DNA from: Massilia putida | GTDB lineage: Bacteria; Pseudomonadota; Gammaproteobacteria; Burkholderiales; Burkholderiaceae_D | Assembly (NCBI RefSeq): GCF_001941825.1 | Contig: NZ_CP019038.1 | Coordinates: 4,712,001 to 4,776,000 of the forward strand | Length of the DNA stretch: 64,000 nt | Reading direction: 5' to 3' | Shown: piece by piece, positions 48,993 through 61,653 of the stretch | Numbering within the stretch: position 1 is the first letter of the stretch | Layout: each line of letters begins with the position of its first letter | Program-made: the position numbers and the translations under genes | Notes under the pieces: model-generated | Told to the model about the DNA's origin: nothing | Database searches by the model: none | Seen by the model: only the letters and a program-made list of their open reading frames with translations

Positions 48993-49618
48993 CACCACTC
49001 CGTCCCGGCCTGCGCCGTGATGCCCGCCCGGAAGGCGTGCTTGACGTCCTTCATTTCCGAGACCGTGTCCGCGATGGCGATCAGTTCCGGCGGCGCCGCG
49101 CGGCCCGTCACCACGACGTGCTGCATCTCGGGCCGGTCGAGCAGGTCGGCGATCACCGTGTGCACGTCGAGGTAGCGGTATTTGAGCGCGATGTTCAATT
49201 CGTCCAGCACGACGAGGCCGTAGGCCGGATCGGTCAGGAAGCGGCGCGCCTGTTCCCAGGCTTGTTCCGCCTTGGCGATGTCGCGCTCGCGGTTCTGCGT
49301 CTCCCACGTATAGCCTTCGCCCATCGCGTGGAAGCTGACCTCGTCGGGAAAGCGGCGCAGGAACAGTTCGTCGCCGGTGGACATCGCGCCCTTGATGAAC
49401 TGGACGACGCCGACCTTCATACCGTGGCCGAGCGCGCGCCCGACCATGCCGAACGCGCTCGAGCTCTTGCCCTTGCCGTTGCCGGTGTTGACGATGATGA
49501 TGCCGATCTTCTTGTCGGCCGCGGCGATCTTGGCGTCGATGATCGCCTTCTTGCGTTCCATGCGCGCGCGATGGCGCTCGTTCAGTTCCGCCGTCTGTTC
49601 CGGCGTCAGGTTAGTCAT
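48992..49618 (-). CDS. cobO: Corrinoid adenosyltransferase CobO/BtuR
   Basis: A 208-residue ATP:cob(I)alamin adenosyltransferase that adds the 5'-deoxyadenosyl ligand. The P-loop is VNTGNGKGKSSSAFGMVGRA, with the family segments QFIKGAMSTGDE, GEGYTWETQN and VLDELNIALKYRYLD. The N-terminal helix is basic, as in BtuR. The ATG at 49618 overlaps the ABC ATPase end by eight nt. It also serves salvage of imported cobalamin. Confidence 0.96.
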   Translation of the reverse strand: MTNLTPEQTAELNERHRARMERKKAIIDAKIAAADKKIGIIIVNTGNGKGKSSSAFGMVGRALGHGMKVGVVQFIKGAMSTGDELFLRRFPDEVSFHAMGEGYTWETQNRERDIAKAEQAWEQARRFLTDPAYGLVVLDELNIALKYRYLDVHTVIADLLDRPEMQHVVVTGRAAPPELIAIADTVSEMKDVKHAFRAGITAQAGTEW

Positions 49619-50390
49619 GGGATGCCTCCAAAGGGATGAAGAGTCGCCGGCCCTTGTTCTCGATCGCGTCGATCGGGTGGCCGAGATAGCTGCTCAGCAG
49701 CGGGGCCTGCATCGCGTCGTCGACGGTGCCCGCATGCCAGCGGCCGTCGCCCATCAGCAGCAGGGCATGTGTGGAAATACTGTGCGCCAGATTCAGGTCG
49801 TGGCCGATCATGACGACCGTCTTGCCGCTTTGGCGGCACAGGCGCGACAGCAGCGACATCGTGCGCACCTGGTGCGCCAGGTCGAGCGCATTGGCCGGTT
49901 CGTCGAGCAGCAGCAACGGCGTGTCCTGGGCCAGCAGCGCGGCGATGGCCACGCGCTGGCGCTCGCCGCCGGACAAGGTGCGCACGTCGCGCCCGGCGAG
50001 GTGGTCGACTTCCATCGCGGCCAGTGACGCTGTCGCCGCGCGATGGTCGTCGCTCTGTTCCCAGTAATGGTTCGCGTGGTACGGGTGGCGCGCCGACAGC
50101 ACGGTCTCCATCACGCTGTAGGCGAAGGCGTCGCTGCGCGCCTGCGGCAGGTAAGCCCGTTCGCGCGCCAGCGCTTCCAGCGGCCAATCTCCTAGCTGCC
50201 GTCCGTGCAGCTCGACGGTGCCGGCGTCGGGTGCGCGCAGGCCGGCCACGGTGCGCAGCAGCGTGCTCTTGCCGGCGCCGTTGCGGCCGATGATCGACCA
50301 GCATTCGCCGGCTTTTACGATCCAGTCGAGATCACGCACCAGCGTGCACCCGCCGGCCCGCAGTGCCAATTGTCGGGTCGCGATCATCAT
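49611..50390 (-). CDS. btuD: ABC transporter ATPase for cobalamin (BtuD-like)
   Basis: A 259-residue ATPase of the FecE/BtuD type. Walker A is IIGRNGAGKSTLLRTVAG, the Q-loop lies in AYLPQARSDAFAYSV, the signature is TLSGGERQRVAIA and Walker B is LLLLDEPANALDLAHQ, with the switch His in MIGHDLNLAHS. The ATG at 50390 overlaps the permease stop (ATGA); a second ATG follows directly. It powers import of corrinoid delivered by BtuF. Confidence 0.94.
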   Translation of the reverse strand: MMIATRQLALRAGGCTLVRDLDWIVKAGECWSIIGRNGAGKSTLLRTVAGLRAPDAGTVELHGRQLGDWPLEALARERAYLPQARSDAFAYSVMETVLSARHPYHANHYWEQSDDHRAATASLAAMEVDHLAGRDVRTLSGGERQRVAIAALLAQDTPLLLLDEPANALDLAHQVRTMSLLSRLCRQSGKTVVMIGHDLNLAHSISTHALLLMGDGRWHAGTVDDAMQAPLLSSYLGHPIDAIENKGRRLFIPLEASHD

Positions 50391-51424
50391 TTGTGCAGGC
50401 GGTGCAGCTGATAAAGGAAGACGGGCGCGCCGATCAGCGCCGTGATGGCGCCGACGGGCAGCTGCGTCGGCGCGACCACGGTGCGCGCGACGGTATCGCA
50501 CAGCACGAGCAGGCTGCCGCCGCCCAGCACGGCGGCCGGCACCAGCACGCGGTGGTCCGGGCCGAACGCGAAGCGGCAGGCGTGCGGCACGATCAGGCCG
50601 ACGAAGCCGATGGCCCCGCCGCTCGTCACGGCGCTGGCCGTCAGCACGGCCGACACGAAGAACAGACCCTTGCGCACGGCGCCGACGCGCACGCCCAGCG
50701 TGGCGGCGGCTTCCGCATGCAGCGCGAGCATGTTCATGGCGCGCGCACTGCGCAGCGCGTACGCGAGCGCCGCGCCCAGCACGAGCCAGGGCAGGATGCG
50801 CAGCGGCGCGCCGGCCAGGTCGCCGATCATCCAGAACACCATGCTGCGCAGCCGGCCTTCCGGCGCGATCGACAGCATCAGCGTGACGAGCGCCATGCTG
50901 GCCGACGCCATGATCACGCCGGTCAGCAGCAGCATCGACGTGCCGCCTTCCGCCGCGGCGCCACTGCGCATGTCGCGCCGCGCCAGCACATACAGCAGCA
51001 GCGCGACCGTTACCGCGCCGCCCATCGCCGCGACGTCGACGGTGGCGGCCGCGCACATCATCAACAGCGCGAACAGCGCGCCGACCGACGCGCCGGCCGA
51101 GATGCCGAGCACGTACGGATCGGCCAGCGGATTGCGCAGCAGCGCCTGCATCATGACGCCGGCCAGCGCGAGCGCGCCGCCGGTGACGAAGGCCATCAGC
51201 GCGCGGCCGGCGCGCAGCTCGACGAGCGATGCGGCCAGCGATTCCGGCCGACCGCGCAGCACCTGCGCCACCGCGTCCGGCAGGTCGGACGGCGCGACGG
51301 CGATCGATCCGGTCATGCCGGCGATGAGCAGGCAGGCGATCGCAACGCACAGCAGCGCTGCGATGATCGGAACGGCGCGCTGGCGCAGGGGCGGTGGAAC
51401 AGGTTGCATGGCTCGTCGGTACAT
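50387..51424 (-). CDS. btuC: ABC transporter permease for cobalamin (BtuC-like)
   Basis: A 345-residue FecCD-family permease with about ten membrane helices. Diagnostic stretches: ELRAGRALMAFVTGGALALA, MQALLRNPLADPYVLGISAG, GGAIGFVGLIVPHACR and PVGAITALIGAPVFLYQL. The ATG at 51424 is six nt past the btuB stop; one at 51409 is equally possible. With the neighbouring ATPase and binding protein it forms the inner-membrane importer. Confidence 0.94.
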   Translation of the reverse strand: MYRRAMQPVPPPLRQRAVPIIAALLCVAIACLLIAGMTGSIAVAPSDLPDAVAQVLRGRPESLAASLVELRAGRALMAFVTGGALALAGVMMQALLRNPLADPYVLGISAGASVGALFALLMMCAAATVDVAAMGGAVTVALLLYVLARRDMRSGAAAEGGTSMLLLTGVIMASASMALVTLMLSIAPEGRLRSMVFWMIGDLAGAPLRILPWLVLGAALAYALRSARAMNMLALHAEAAATLGVRVGAVRKGLFFVSAVLTASAVTSGGAIGFVGLIVPHACRFAFGPDHRVLVPAAVLGGGSLLVLCDTVARTVVAPTQLPVGAITALIGAPVFLYQLHRLHK

Positions 51425-51429
51425 GGTGT

Positions 51430-53271
51430 TTAGCGGAGACCGTAGCGGATGCCCGCGAACCAGGTGCGCCCGGCCGTGCCGTAGTTGCGCGCCAGCTCGT
51501 AGTGCTTGTCGGCCGCGTTGTCGACGCGGACCAGCAGCGACCAGTCGCGCGTCATGTGCCAGGTAGTGTACAGGTTCAGCAAACCGTAGCCGCCAAGGAC
51601 GTTCTTGTTCGCGGCGTCGTCGAAGCGGCGGCCGGACGCCTGCAGCTCGACGCCGGCGTCCACCTGGCCCAGGTTGTAGTCGGCAGTGACGCTGGCATGG
51701 CGGCGCGCGCGGCGGGCCAGCTGCTTGCCCGTCGTCTCGTCGCGCGGATCCTGCAGGTCGGCGCTGGCGCGCAGATCGAGGTTGCCGAGGCGCGTGTCCG
51801 CGGCCAGGGTCAAGCCCTCCAGCAGCGCGTGATTGACGTTATAGGCGCAGCTGCCGGTGCGGGTCGGGCATGGGGTGACGGTCACGATCATGTCGGTCAG
51901 GCGGTTGCGGTAGTAATTCGCCTGCAGGTCGACGCCGGCCACGCGATACTGCACGCCCGCTTCCGCGTTGCGGCCCCGTTCCGGCTGATTCGATACCAGC
52001 CCGTAGCCCGGATAGAACAGTTCGTTGAACGTGGGCGCGCGGAAGCTCGTACCGAAGCTGGCCGTGGCGCGCAGGTCCTTCGTGAACTCGTAGCCGTAGC
52101 CGGCGGCGCCCGTCGTCTTCGACCCGTATTCGGAACGGTCGTTGCGCGCGCTGATGTCCAGCAGGTGGCTGCCGCGGCGCAGGTCGTACGCGGCCGCGAC
52201 GGCATTCGTGATGCGCGTGCGGTTGACCTCCTTGACGGAGCTGGACAGGACCTGCTCCTTGCGGTGGCCGGCCAGCACCTGCAGCGTGTCGCCGTTCAGG
52301 TCGAACGTGTTCTGCCACGTGAACTCGTCCTGGCGCGTGTTTAGCTGGGCGTTGCCGGACGGCGCCGTGCTCGTGAAGCTCCCCAGTTTATCTTCCGAGC
52401 GCGCCACCTGGACGCTGCTGCGCCACATGGGGAGGATGCGGTCGTTCAGGAACACGGCATAGCTGTCGACTTCCTGGATGTTGTGGGCGTCGAAGGCCGA
52501 GCTGCCGTTGTCGTATTGCGCATTCAACCGGCTCTGCAGGAATTGCGCCCCGATCTCGTGGCCCTCCGCCAGGCGCAGCGCGACGCGGCCATTGACGCTG
52601 TTGCGCGTGTAGCCGTCGTCGTCGCCGTTGTAGCCGAACGCGCCGGGACGCGTGGCCGAGAAGCCGTCCGATTCTTCGTGCGCACCGGAAAGCGCATACG
52701 TCACGCTGTGCTCACCGCCCGTCGAGCCGCGCACGCTGGCGTCGTACTGGTTCGTGCCATACGTGCCGCCGCCCGCGCCGGCGCTGAAGGCGGGACGGCC
52801 TGCGCTCTTTTTCGTGAAGATCTGCACGACGCCGCCGATGGCGTCCGCGCCGTACAGGGAGCTCAGGGGACCGTAGACGATCTCGATGTGGTCGACGGAC
52901 GACAGCGGAATCGCGTTCCAGGCGGCCGCGCCGGTGGTCGCGGAACCGATGCGCACGCCGTCGACGAGCACGACGACCTGATTGCTGTTGGCGCCGCGCA
53001 GGAAGACGGAGGTGTTGGTGCCGGCGCCGCCGTTGCGTGCGATTTCGATGCCGCGCTGGCGGCGCAGCACGTCGGCGACGGAACCCGCGCCGGCGCGGGC
53101 GATTTCCTCGCTGCTGATGACGACGGTGTCGGGGATTACCTCATCGGCGCGTTGCGGCGTGCGGTTGGCGGTGACGACCACGGTATCGGGAACGGGGGCG
53201 GCGTGGACGGAAGTGGAAGCGGCAAGGACGAGCGAAAGCGCGGCGGCCTGCCGGGAAACGGAAACTGACAT
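51430..53271 (-). CDS. btuB: TonB-dependent cobalamin receptor BtuB
   Basis: A 613-residue outer-membrane receptor. A signal peptide ends at STSVHA, followed by the TonB box (DTVVVTA) and plug domain (SVADVLRRQRGIEIARNGGA, FLRGANSNQVVVLVDGVRIG, with ALYGADAIGG-type LSSLYGADAIGGVVQIFT). The barrel ends with a C-terminal GLR instead of the usual aromatic. The short length (about 600) is typical of BtuB. It is the first gene after the cobalamin riboswitch, so repression by B12 is expected. The inner importer genes follow directly. Confidence 0.94.
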   Translation of the reverse strand: MSVSVSRQAAALSLVLAASTSVHAAPVPDTVVVTANRTPQRADEVIPDTVVISSEEIARAGAGSVADVLRRQRGIEIARNGGAGTNTSVFLRGANSNQVVVLVDGVRIGSATTGAAAWNAIPLSSVDHIEIVYGPLSSLYGADAIGGVVQIFTKKSAGRPAFSAGAGGGTYGTNQYDASVRGSTGGEHSVTYALSGAHEESDGFSATRPGAFGYNGDDDGYTRNSVNGRVALRLAEGHEIGAQFLQSRLNAQYDNGSSAFDAHNIQEVDSYAVFLNDRILPMWRSSVQVARSEDKLGSFTSTAPSGNAQLNTRQDEFTWQNTFDLNGDTLQVLAGHRKEQVLSSSVKEVNRTRITNAVAAAYDLRRGSHLLDISARNDRSEYGSKTTGAAGYGYEFTKDLRATASFGTSFRAPTFNELFYPGYGLVSNQPERGRNAEAGVQYRVAGVDLQANYYRNRLTDMIVTVTPCPTRTGSCAYNVNHALLEGLTLAADTRLGNLDLRASADLQDPRDETTGKQLARRARRHASVTADYNLGQVDAGVELQASGRRFDDAANKNVLGGYGLLNLYTTWHMTRDWSLLVRVDNAADKHYELARNYGTAGRTWFAGIRYGLR

Positions 53272-53351
53272 GATGTGTTCGTAATGGGCAACCGGCCGAC
53301 GTCCCCGTCAGCCAGGTGAACAGAAGCGCGTGACGAATCGCGCGCTTCCAC

Positions 53352-53530
53352 CTTTTGGCCGGTATCCGGGCTGGCAAGTATGGCCGTCCGACCTTCCCAT
53401 GCGGATGCACAGTGGTATGTGGAGACGGTTGCCGCGCGTGCGTCGAACGCGGGCGGCACTTGCTTACCGTTGCGGGGGCAGCACACGTTGGCGCTTGTTC
53501 GTAAAGCGCTTCGTGTTTCCCGTTTAACTG
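53352..53530 (-). promoter_or_regulatory. Cobalamin riboswitch
   Basis: The conserved blocks occur in order on the minus strand: GCTGCCCCCGCAACGGTAA (53464-53482), CCACTGTGCATCCGCATGGG with AAGG (53391-53414) and GCCAGCCCGGATACCGGCC (53357-53375), the B12 box. They lie about 85-210 nt upstream of btuB. A hairpin GAAGCGCG/CGCGCTTC (53323-53348) follows and may be the expression platform. It lacks a T-run, so control of translation initiation is more likely than termination. Confidence 0.95.
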
Positions 53531-53567
53531 CGCCCGAGAGACGGGCGCGAGCACCAAAACGCAGACA

Positions 53568-54101
53568 TTATACGCCCAGCACGACGAGTTGCCCGTAGTC
53601 GATGCGATGCGGCGTCTGCGCCGCCTGCAGCGCGGCCTGTTCGAGCGGCGTCCCGTCGTGCAGCGCTGTCAGCAGGCGGATGGTGCCGGCGTGGCAGACG
53701 ATCAGCGCGGACGGTTGCCGCAGGTCGTCGACGAACGACTGCACGCGGCGCGCGACGTCGAGCACGTTCTCCGCGCCGCCGGGGCGGTAGTGGAGGAGAT
53801 CGGCGGCCCAGGCGTCGACGTCGCTGCGCGGGATCGCGGACCACGGACGCAGTTCCCACGCGCCGAAATCCATCTCGGCCAGGCGCGCATCGAGCGTCAC
53901 GCGGCCCGGGGCCAGGCGTTCGGCCAGCAGGGCACAGCGTTGCAACGGGCTTGCGTAGACGGGCAGGTGAGGTATGTCTTGCTTCGCCAGCGCCGCGTGC
54001 ACGCGGGCGAGTTCCGCGTCAGGCACCGGGACGTCGCTGGCGCCATAACACAGGCCAGGTGCCACGTCCGGTCGCGGATGGCGCACCAGGTACAGCGTCA
54101 T
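53568..54101 (-). CDS. cobC: Histidine phosphatase, alpha-ribazole phosphatase type
   Basis: A 177-residue phosphoglycerate-mutase-like phosphatase. The catalytic start is LYLVRHPRPDVAPGLCYG with His8, and the second histidine lies in LIVCHAGTIRLL. RHP instead of RHG is frequent in alpha-ribazole phosphatases as far as I recall. It removes the 5'-phosphate from alpha-ribazole phosphate or from cobalamin phosphate. The ATG at 54101 overlaps the cobS stop (ATGA). It is the last gene of the cobT-cobS-cobC group. Confidence 0.9.
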   Translation of the reverse strand: MTLYLVRHPRPDVAPGLCYGASDVPVPDAELARVHAALAKQDIPHLPVYASPLQRCALLAERLAPGRVTLDARLAEMDFGAWELRPWSAIPRSDVDAWAADLLHYRPGGAENVLDVARRVQSFVDDLRQPSALIVCHAGTIRLLTALHDGTPLEQAALQAAQTPHRIDYGQLVVLGV

Positions 54102-54883
54102 GCCGCAGTCCAGGCGGCGTGGCCGAGCGTGGCGAGCACGGCGACGTAGGCCAGCGCTTCCGCCAGTTGCTGCACGGCGCCGAGGCAGTCGCCCGTGTAG
54201 CCGCCGAGGCGGCGCACGAAGAGGCGGCCCAGCCACAGCGCGGCGGCTGTCGACGCAAGCACCGCGGCCAGCATCGCGGCCGGGGTGATCCAGCCGGCGG
54301 CGAGCATGCACGCGGCCGGCACCGCGCACGTGAGCGCCGCGATCGCGAATTCGTGATTCGTCATCTGCTGCGCCAGCGGCTTGGCCTTGCCCTCGCCGCG
54401 CACATAGTCCAGTTTCCAGATCAGCGCCGTCGCGGCGAGACGCGAGACAGGATGCGCGACGAACAGCGCAGCCACGGCCACGCGCGGCGGCAGCAGCGCC
54501 AGCGCGGACAGCTTGGTCGCGAGCATGCATACGATGCCGATCGCGCCGTAGGCACCGACGCGCGAATCCTTCATGATCTCGAGCGCCCGCTCCTTCGTCA
54601 TGCCGCCGCCCAGGCCGTCGCACGTGTCGGCAAAGCCGTCTTCGTGAAAGGCGCCCGTGATATAGATCGACGTCGCGGTCGACAACACCGCCGCCATGGG
54701 CGCGGGCAGTACGTGCGCGGCCGCGTAATAGATGCCGGCCGCGATCGCCGCGACCACGCAGCCAACGAGCGGGAAGTAGCGCGACGCGTGCTGCAGCCAG
54801 CTGGCTTCGAAGCCGACCCAGGCCGGGACCGGCAGCCGCGTGAAGAACTGCAGGGCGATGAAGAACAGTCTGATTTGATGCAT
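54098..54883 (-). CDS. cobS: Adenosylcobinamide-GDP ribazoletransferase
   Basis: A 261-residue membrane enzyme that attaches alpha-ribazole (phosphate) to adenosylcobinamide-GDP, the final assembly step. Typical parts: FFIALQFFTRLPVPAWVGF at the start, the metal/substrate motif AFHEDGFADTCDGLGGG, KDSRVGAYGAIG and the late GGYTGDCLGA. About six membrane helices. The ATG at 54883 shares a base with the cobT stop (TGATG). Confidence 0.95.
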   Translation of the reverse strand: MHQIRLFFIALQFFTRLPVPAWVGFEASWLQHASRYFPLVGCVVAAIAAGIYYAAAHVLPAPMAAVLSTATSIYITGAFHEDGFADTCDGLGGGMTKERALEIMKDSRVGAYGAIGIVCMLATKLSALALLPPRVAVAALFVAHPVSRLAATALIWKLDYVRGEGKAKPLAQQMTNHEFAIAALTCAVPAACMLAAGWITPAAMLAAVLASTAAALWLGRLFVRRLGGYTGDCLGAVQQLAEALAYVAVLATLGHAAWTAA

Positions 54884-55917
54884 CAAGCCGACTTTTCGCT
54901 GACGCTGGCCGACTCGAACGTGGCCATCTCGTTCAGGAAGTTTACGGCCGCGTGCAGCAGCGGCAGGGCCAGCGCGGCGCCCGTGCCTTCGCCCAGGCGC
55001 AGATTCAGCTGCAGCAGCGGCTCGGCGCCGAGCGCGTCGAGCATGCGGCGGTGACCGGATTCGTCGGAACAGTGCGCGAACACGCAGTAATCCAGAATCG
55101 CGGGCTCGATACCCACCGCCACCAGCAGGGCGCTCGTCACGATGAATCCGTCGATCAGCAGCACCTTGCGCAGCGCGGCCGCCTTGAGCATGGCGCCGGC
55201 CATCATCGCGATCTCGAAGCCGCCGAACGTGGCCAGCACCGCAAGGGTATCGTCGACGCCGGCGTGGTGCAGCGCGGCTGCTTCGATCACGCGCCGTTTG
55301 CGCAGTACGCCTTCCGGCGACAGGCCCGTGCCGGCGCCGACGCACTCGGCGACGGGGATGCCGGTCAGCTTGTGCATCAGGCTTGCTGCCGCCGTCGTGT
55401 TCCCGATGCCCATCTCGCCGAAGCCGACGACGTTGCCGGGCAGGTTGGCCGCGAGGGCGGCGCCGTGTTCCAGCGCGGCCGCGCACTGCTCGGGCGTCAT
55501 CGCCGGCTCGAGCGCGAAGTTGCGCGTGCCGTACGCCACCTTGCGGTCGATGAGACCCGCGCGGACGCCGAAATCGTGATTGACGCCGGCATCCACCACA
55601 TGCAGATCGATATCGTTCTGGCGCGCGAACACATTGATGGCGGCGCCCTGGGCCAGGAAGTTTTCGACCATCTGCCACGTGACGTCCTGGGGATAGGCGG
55701 ACACGCCTTCCGCGACGATGCCGTGGTCGCCCGCAAACACAAGGATGGCCGGCTGCCGGATCGTGGGCGCGACGGTCTCCTGGATCAGGCCAAGGCGGTT
55801 GGCCAGCCGTTCGAGCGCGCCGAGACTGCCGAGCGGTTTTGTTTTGTTATTGATGGCGGCAGACAACAGCGAGGTGAGATCGGGATTGGCCGTGGGGGCG
55901 ATGTGCGGGAGGCGCAT
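54883..55917 (-). CDS. cobT: Nicotinate-nucleotide:dimethylbenzimidazole phosphoribosyltransferase
   Basis: A 344-residue enzyme that activates the lower-ligand base (dimethylbenzimidazole) as alpha-ribazole phosphate. Signatures: [49 protein letters not shown] and [14 protein letters not shown] with the catalytic glutamate. The ATG at 55917 ([14 protein letters not shown]) has GGAG upstream. It heads the cobT-cobS-cobC group. No riboswitch sequence is seen in the 72 nt before the rrn operon 2 promoter. Confidence 0.95.
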   Translation of the reverse strand: MRLPHIAPTANPDLTSLLSAAINNKTKPLGSLGALERLANRLGLIQETVAPTIRQPAILVFAGDHGIVAEGVSAYPQDVTWQMVENFLAQGAAINVFARQNDIDLHVVDAGVNHDFGVRAGLIDRKVAYGTRNFALEPAMTPEQCAAALEHGAALAANLPGNVVGFGEMGIGNTTAAASLMHKLTGIPVAECVGAGTGLSPEGVLRKRRVIEAAALHHAGVDDTLAVLATFGGFEIAMMAGAMLKAAALRKVLLIDGFIVTSALLVAVGIEPAILDYCVFAHCSDESGHRRMLDALGAEPLLQLNLRLGEGTGAALALPLLHAAVNFLNEMATFESASVSEKSA

Positions 55918-55989
55918 GAGAGCTCCATGGGTGATGAAGGCGGGAACGATAGCACACAAGCAACTGGAGAATTCTTACCATAGCCCCCC

Positions 55990-56019
55990 TTGCGCACCTC
56001 CGATGCGATTTGCTATAGT
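55990..56019 (+). promoter_or_regulatory. rrn operon 2 promoter P1
   Basis: TTGCGC and TATAGT with 18-nt spacing. The -10 region TTTGCTATAGTTCGC is shared with operon 1. Confidence 0.65.
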
Positions 56020-56084
56020 TCGCCTCCTGTTTTGCAGCGCATGAAATGAGTCGGAAACGACGGCGCGACAAAACAGACGAGGGG

Positions 56085-56113
56085 TTGACGAGTTAAGCGA
56101 AACACTGCATAAT
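56085..56113 (+). promoter_or_regulatory. rrn operon 2 promoter P2
   Basis: TTGACG, 17 nt, CATAAT. It differs from operon 1 only within the spacer. BoxA (GTTCTTTAACAA) follows at 56179-56190. Confidence 0.75.
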
Positions 56114-56356
56114 CTCATTCCTCTGCTGCTGACGAACAAAACGATTCGCAAGCGCAGCAAGGCAGTACCGAACACGAAGTTCTTTAACAATCAACAGTCG
56201 ATAAGTGTGGGCGTTTGATGAGGTGCCAGTATCGCTTCGGCGATATTGAATACTTAAATTATCAAATGTTCACGCAAAAAAATACGTTGCTCAGCAATGA
56301 GTAACGGTCAGTATTTTGAGTGAGCGACATGACACGAAAGTGTCAAAACAGAGATT

Positions 56357-57888
<1,532 letters not shown>

Positions 57889-57967
57889 GAGTGGCACCAC
57901 GAGCGCAAGCTCGGTCATCAAGCGCCTACGCTTATCGGCTGTTAATAAAGTTAAACGAGAACAGTTC

Positions 57968-58044
57968 GGGTCTGTAGCTCAGTCGGTTAGAGCACCGTGT
58001 TGATAACGCGGGGGTCGTTGGTTCGAATCCAACCAGACCCACCA
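57968..58044 (+). tRNA. tRNA-Ile (GAT), operon 2 spacer
   Basis: Identical to the operon 1 copy; anticodon loop TTGATAA, encoded CCA. Confidence 0.97.
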
Positions 58045-58055
58045 GTTACCAAAAT

Positions 58056-58131
58056 GGGGGATTAGCTCAGCTGGGAGAGCACCTGCTTTGCAAGCAGGGG
58101 GTCGTCGGTTCGATCCCGTCATCCTCCACCA
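58056..58131 (+). tRNA. tRNA-Ala (TGC), operon 2 spacer
   Basis: Identical to the operon 1 copy; anticodon loop TTTGCAA, encoded CCA. Confidence 0.97.
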
Positions 58132-58356
58132 ACTCTCTGTTCACTGCATTTATCCAAGCTTGGCAACACTGAGTTTCGATAAGTGTAGTTCTCGTTCTTT
58201 AACAATCTGGAAGAAGTAAAGTTTTCTTTAAGCGTGTAGCTAACGAAAGTTAGATGCACACTTAGGGTAGTAATCTGTATGTATCAACAAACAAAGTAAG
58301 CTGAATCCTTGTCGATATGACGTTCCCTGACACTCATGCAGGGGCCAACGTTATAG

Positions 58357-61248
<2,892 letters not shown>

Positions 61249-61368
61249 ATAACCTTGGCAGTCATTGCCAATGCAAGGGTTCGGCTGTTTGTTGACACAA
61301 CAGATAAAACCACTTCTTCCAGATTCAGAGTGACGCATGCATTCAAGCTGCGGCGCTCGTACAAGTTA

Positions 61369-61484
61369 TGCCTGATGACCATAGCAAGTCGGTACCACCC
61401 CTTCCCATCCCGAACAGGACCGTGAAACGACTTTGCGCCGATGATAGTGCTGCAACCAGTGTGAAAGTAGGTTATCGTCAGGCT
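61369..61484 (+). rRNA. rrf: 5S ribosomal RNA, operon 2
   Basis: Same sequence as the operon 1 5S over about 116 nt. It is followed by the same tandem terminator region. Confidence 0.93.
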
Positions 61485-61498
61485 AGTTATTCCGCAGA

Positions 61499-61530
61499 AG
61501 CCCGCTCAGTTCAATCTGAGCGGGCTTTTT
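61499..61530 (+). terminator. Operon 2 terminator
   Basis: AGCCCGCTCAG pairs perfectly with CTGAGCGGGCT and is followed by five T. Operon 1 has one mismatch in this stem. A second partial copy of the stem follows to about 61600, the end of the duplicated region. Confidence 0.88.
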
Positions 61531-61653
61531 GCTTTCGGTAACACGAAGCCCGCCCGGCCGGATCGGCACCACCCATCCTTGCCTGAGCGGGCTTTGTGCT
61601 TTTTCAGGCACAATGCCCCTGCAAGCTTGTTAAATCAACCAGACAGGGGACCC

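Noticed and set aside
42885..55917. The cob locus as a mobile genomic island
   Set aside because: No integrase, transposase or att-like repeats were seen apart from the rrn operons, and base composition matches the rest of the window.
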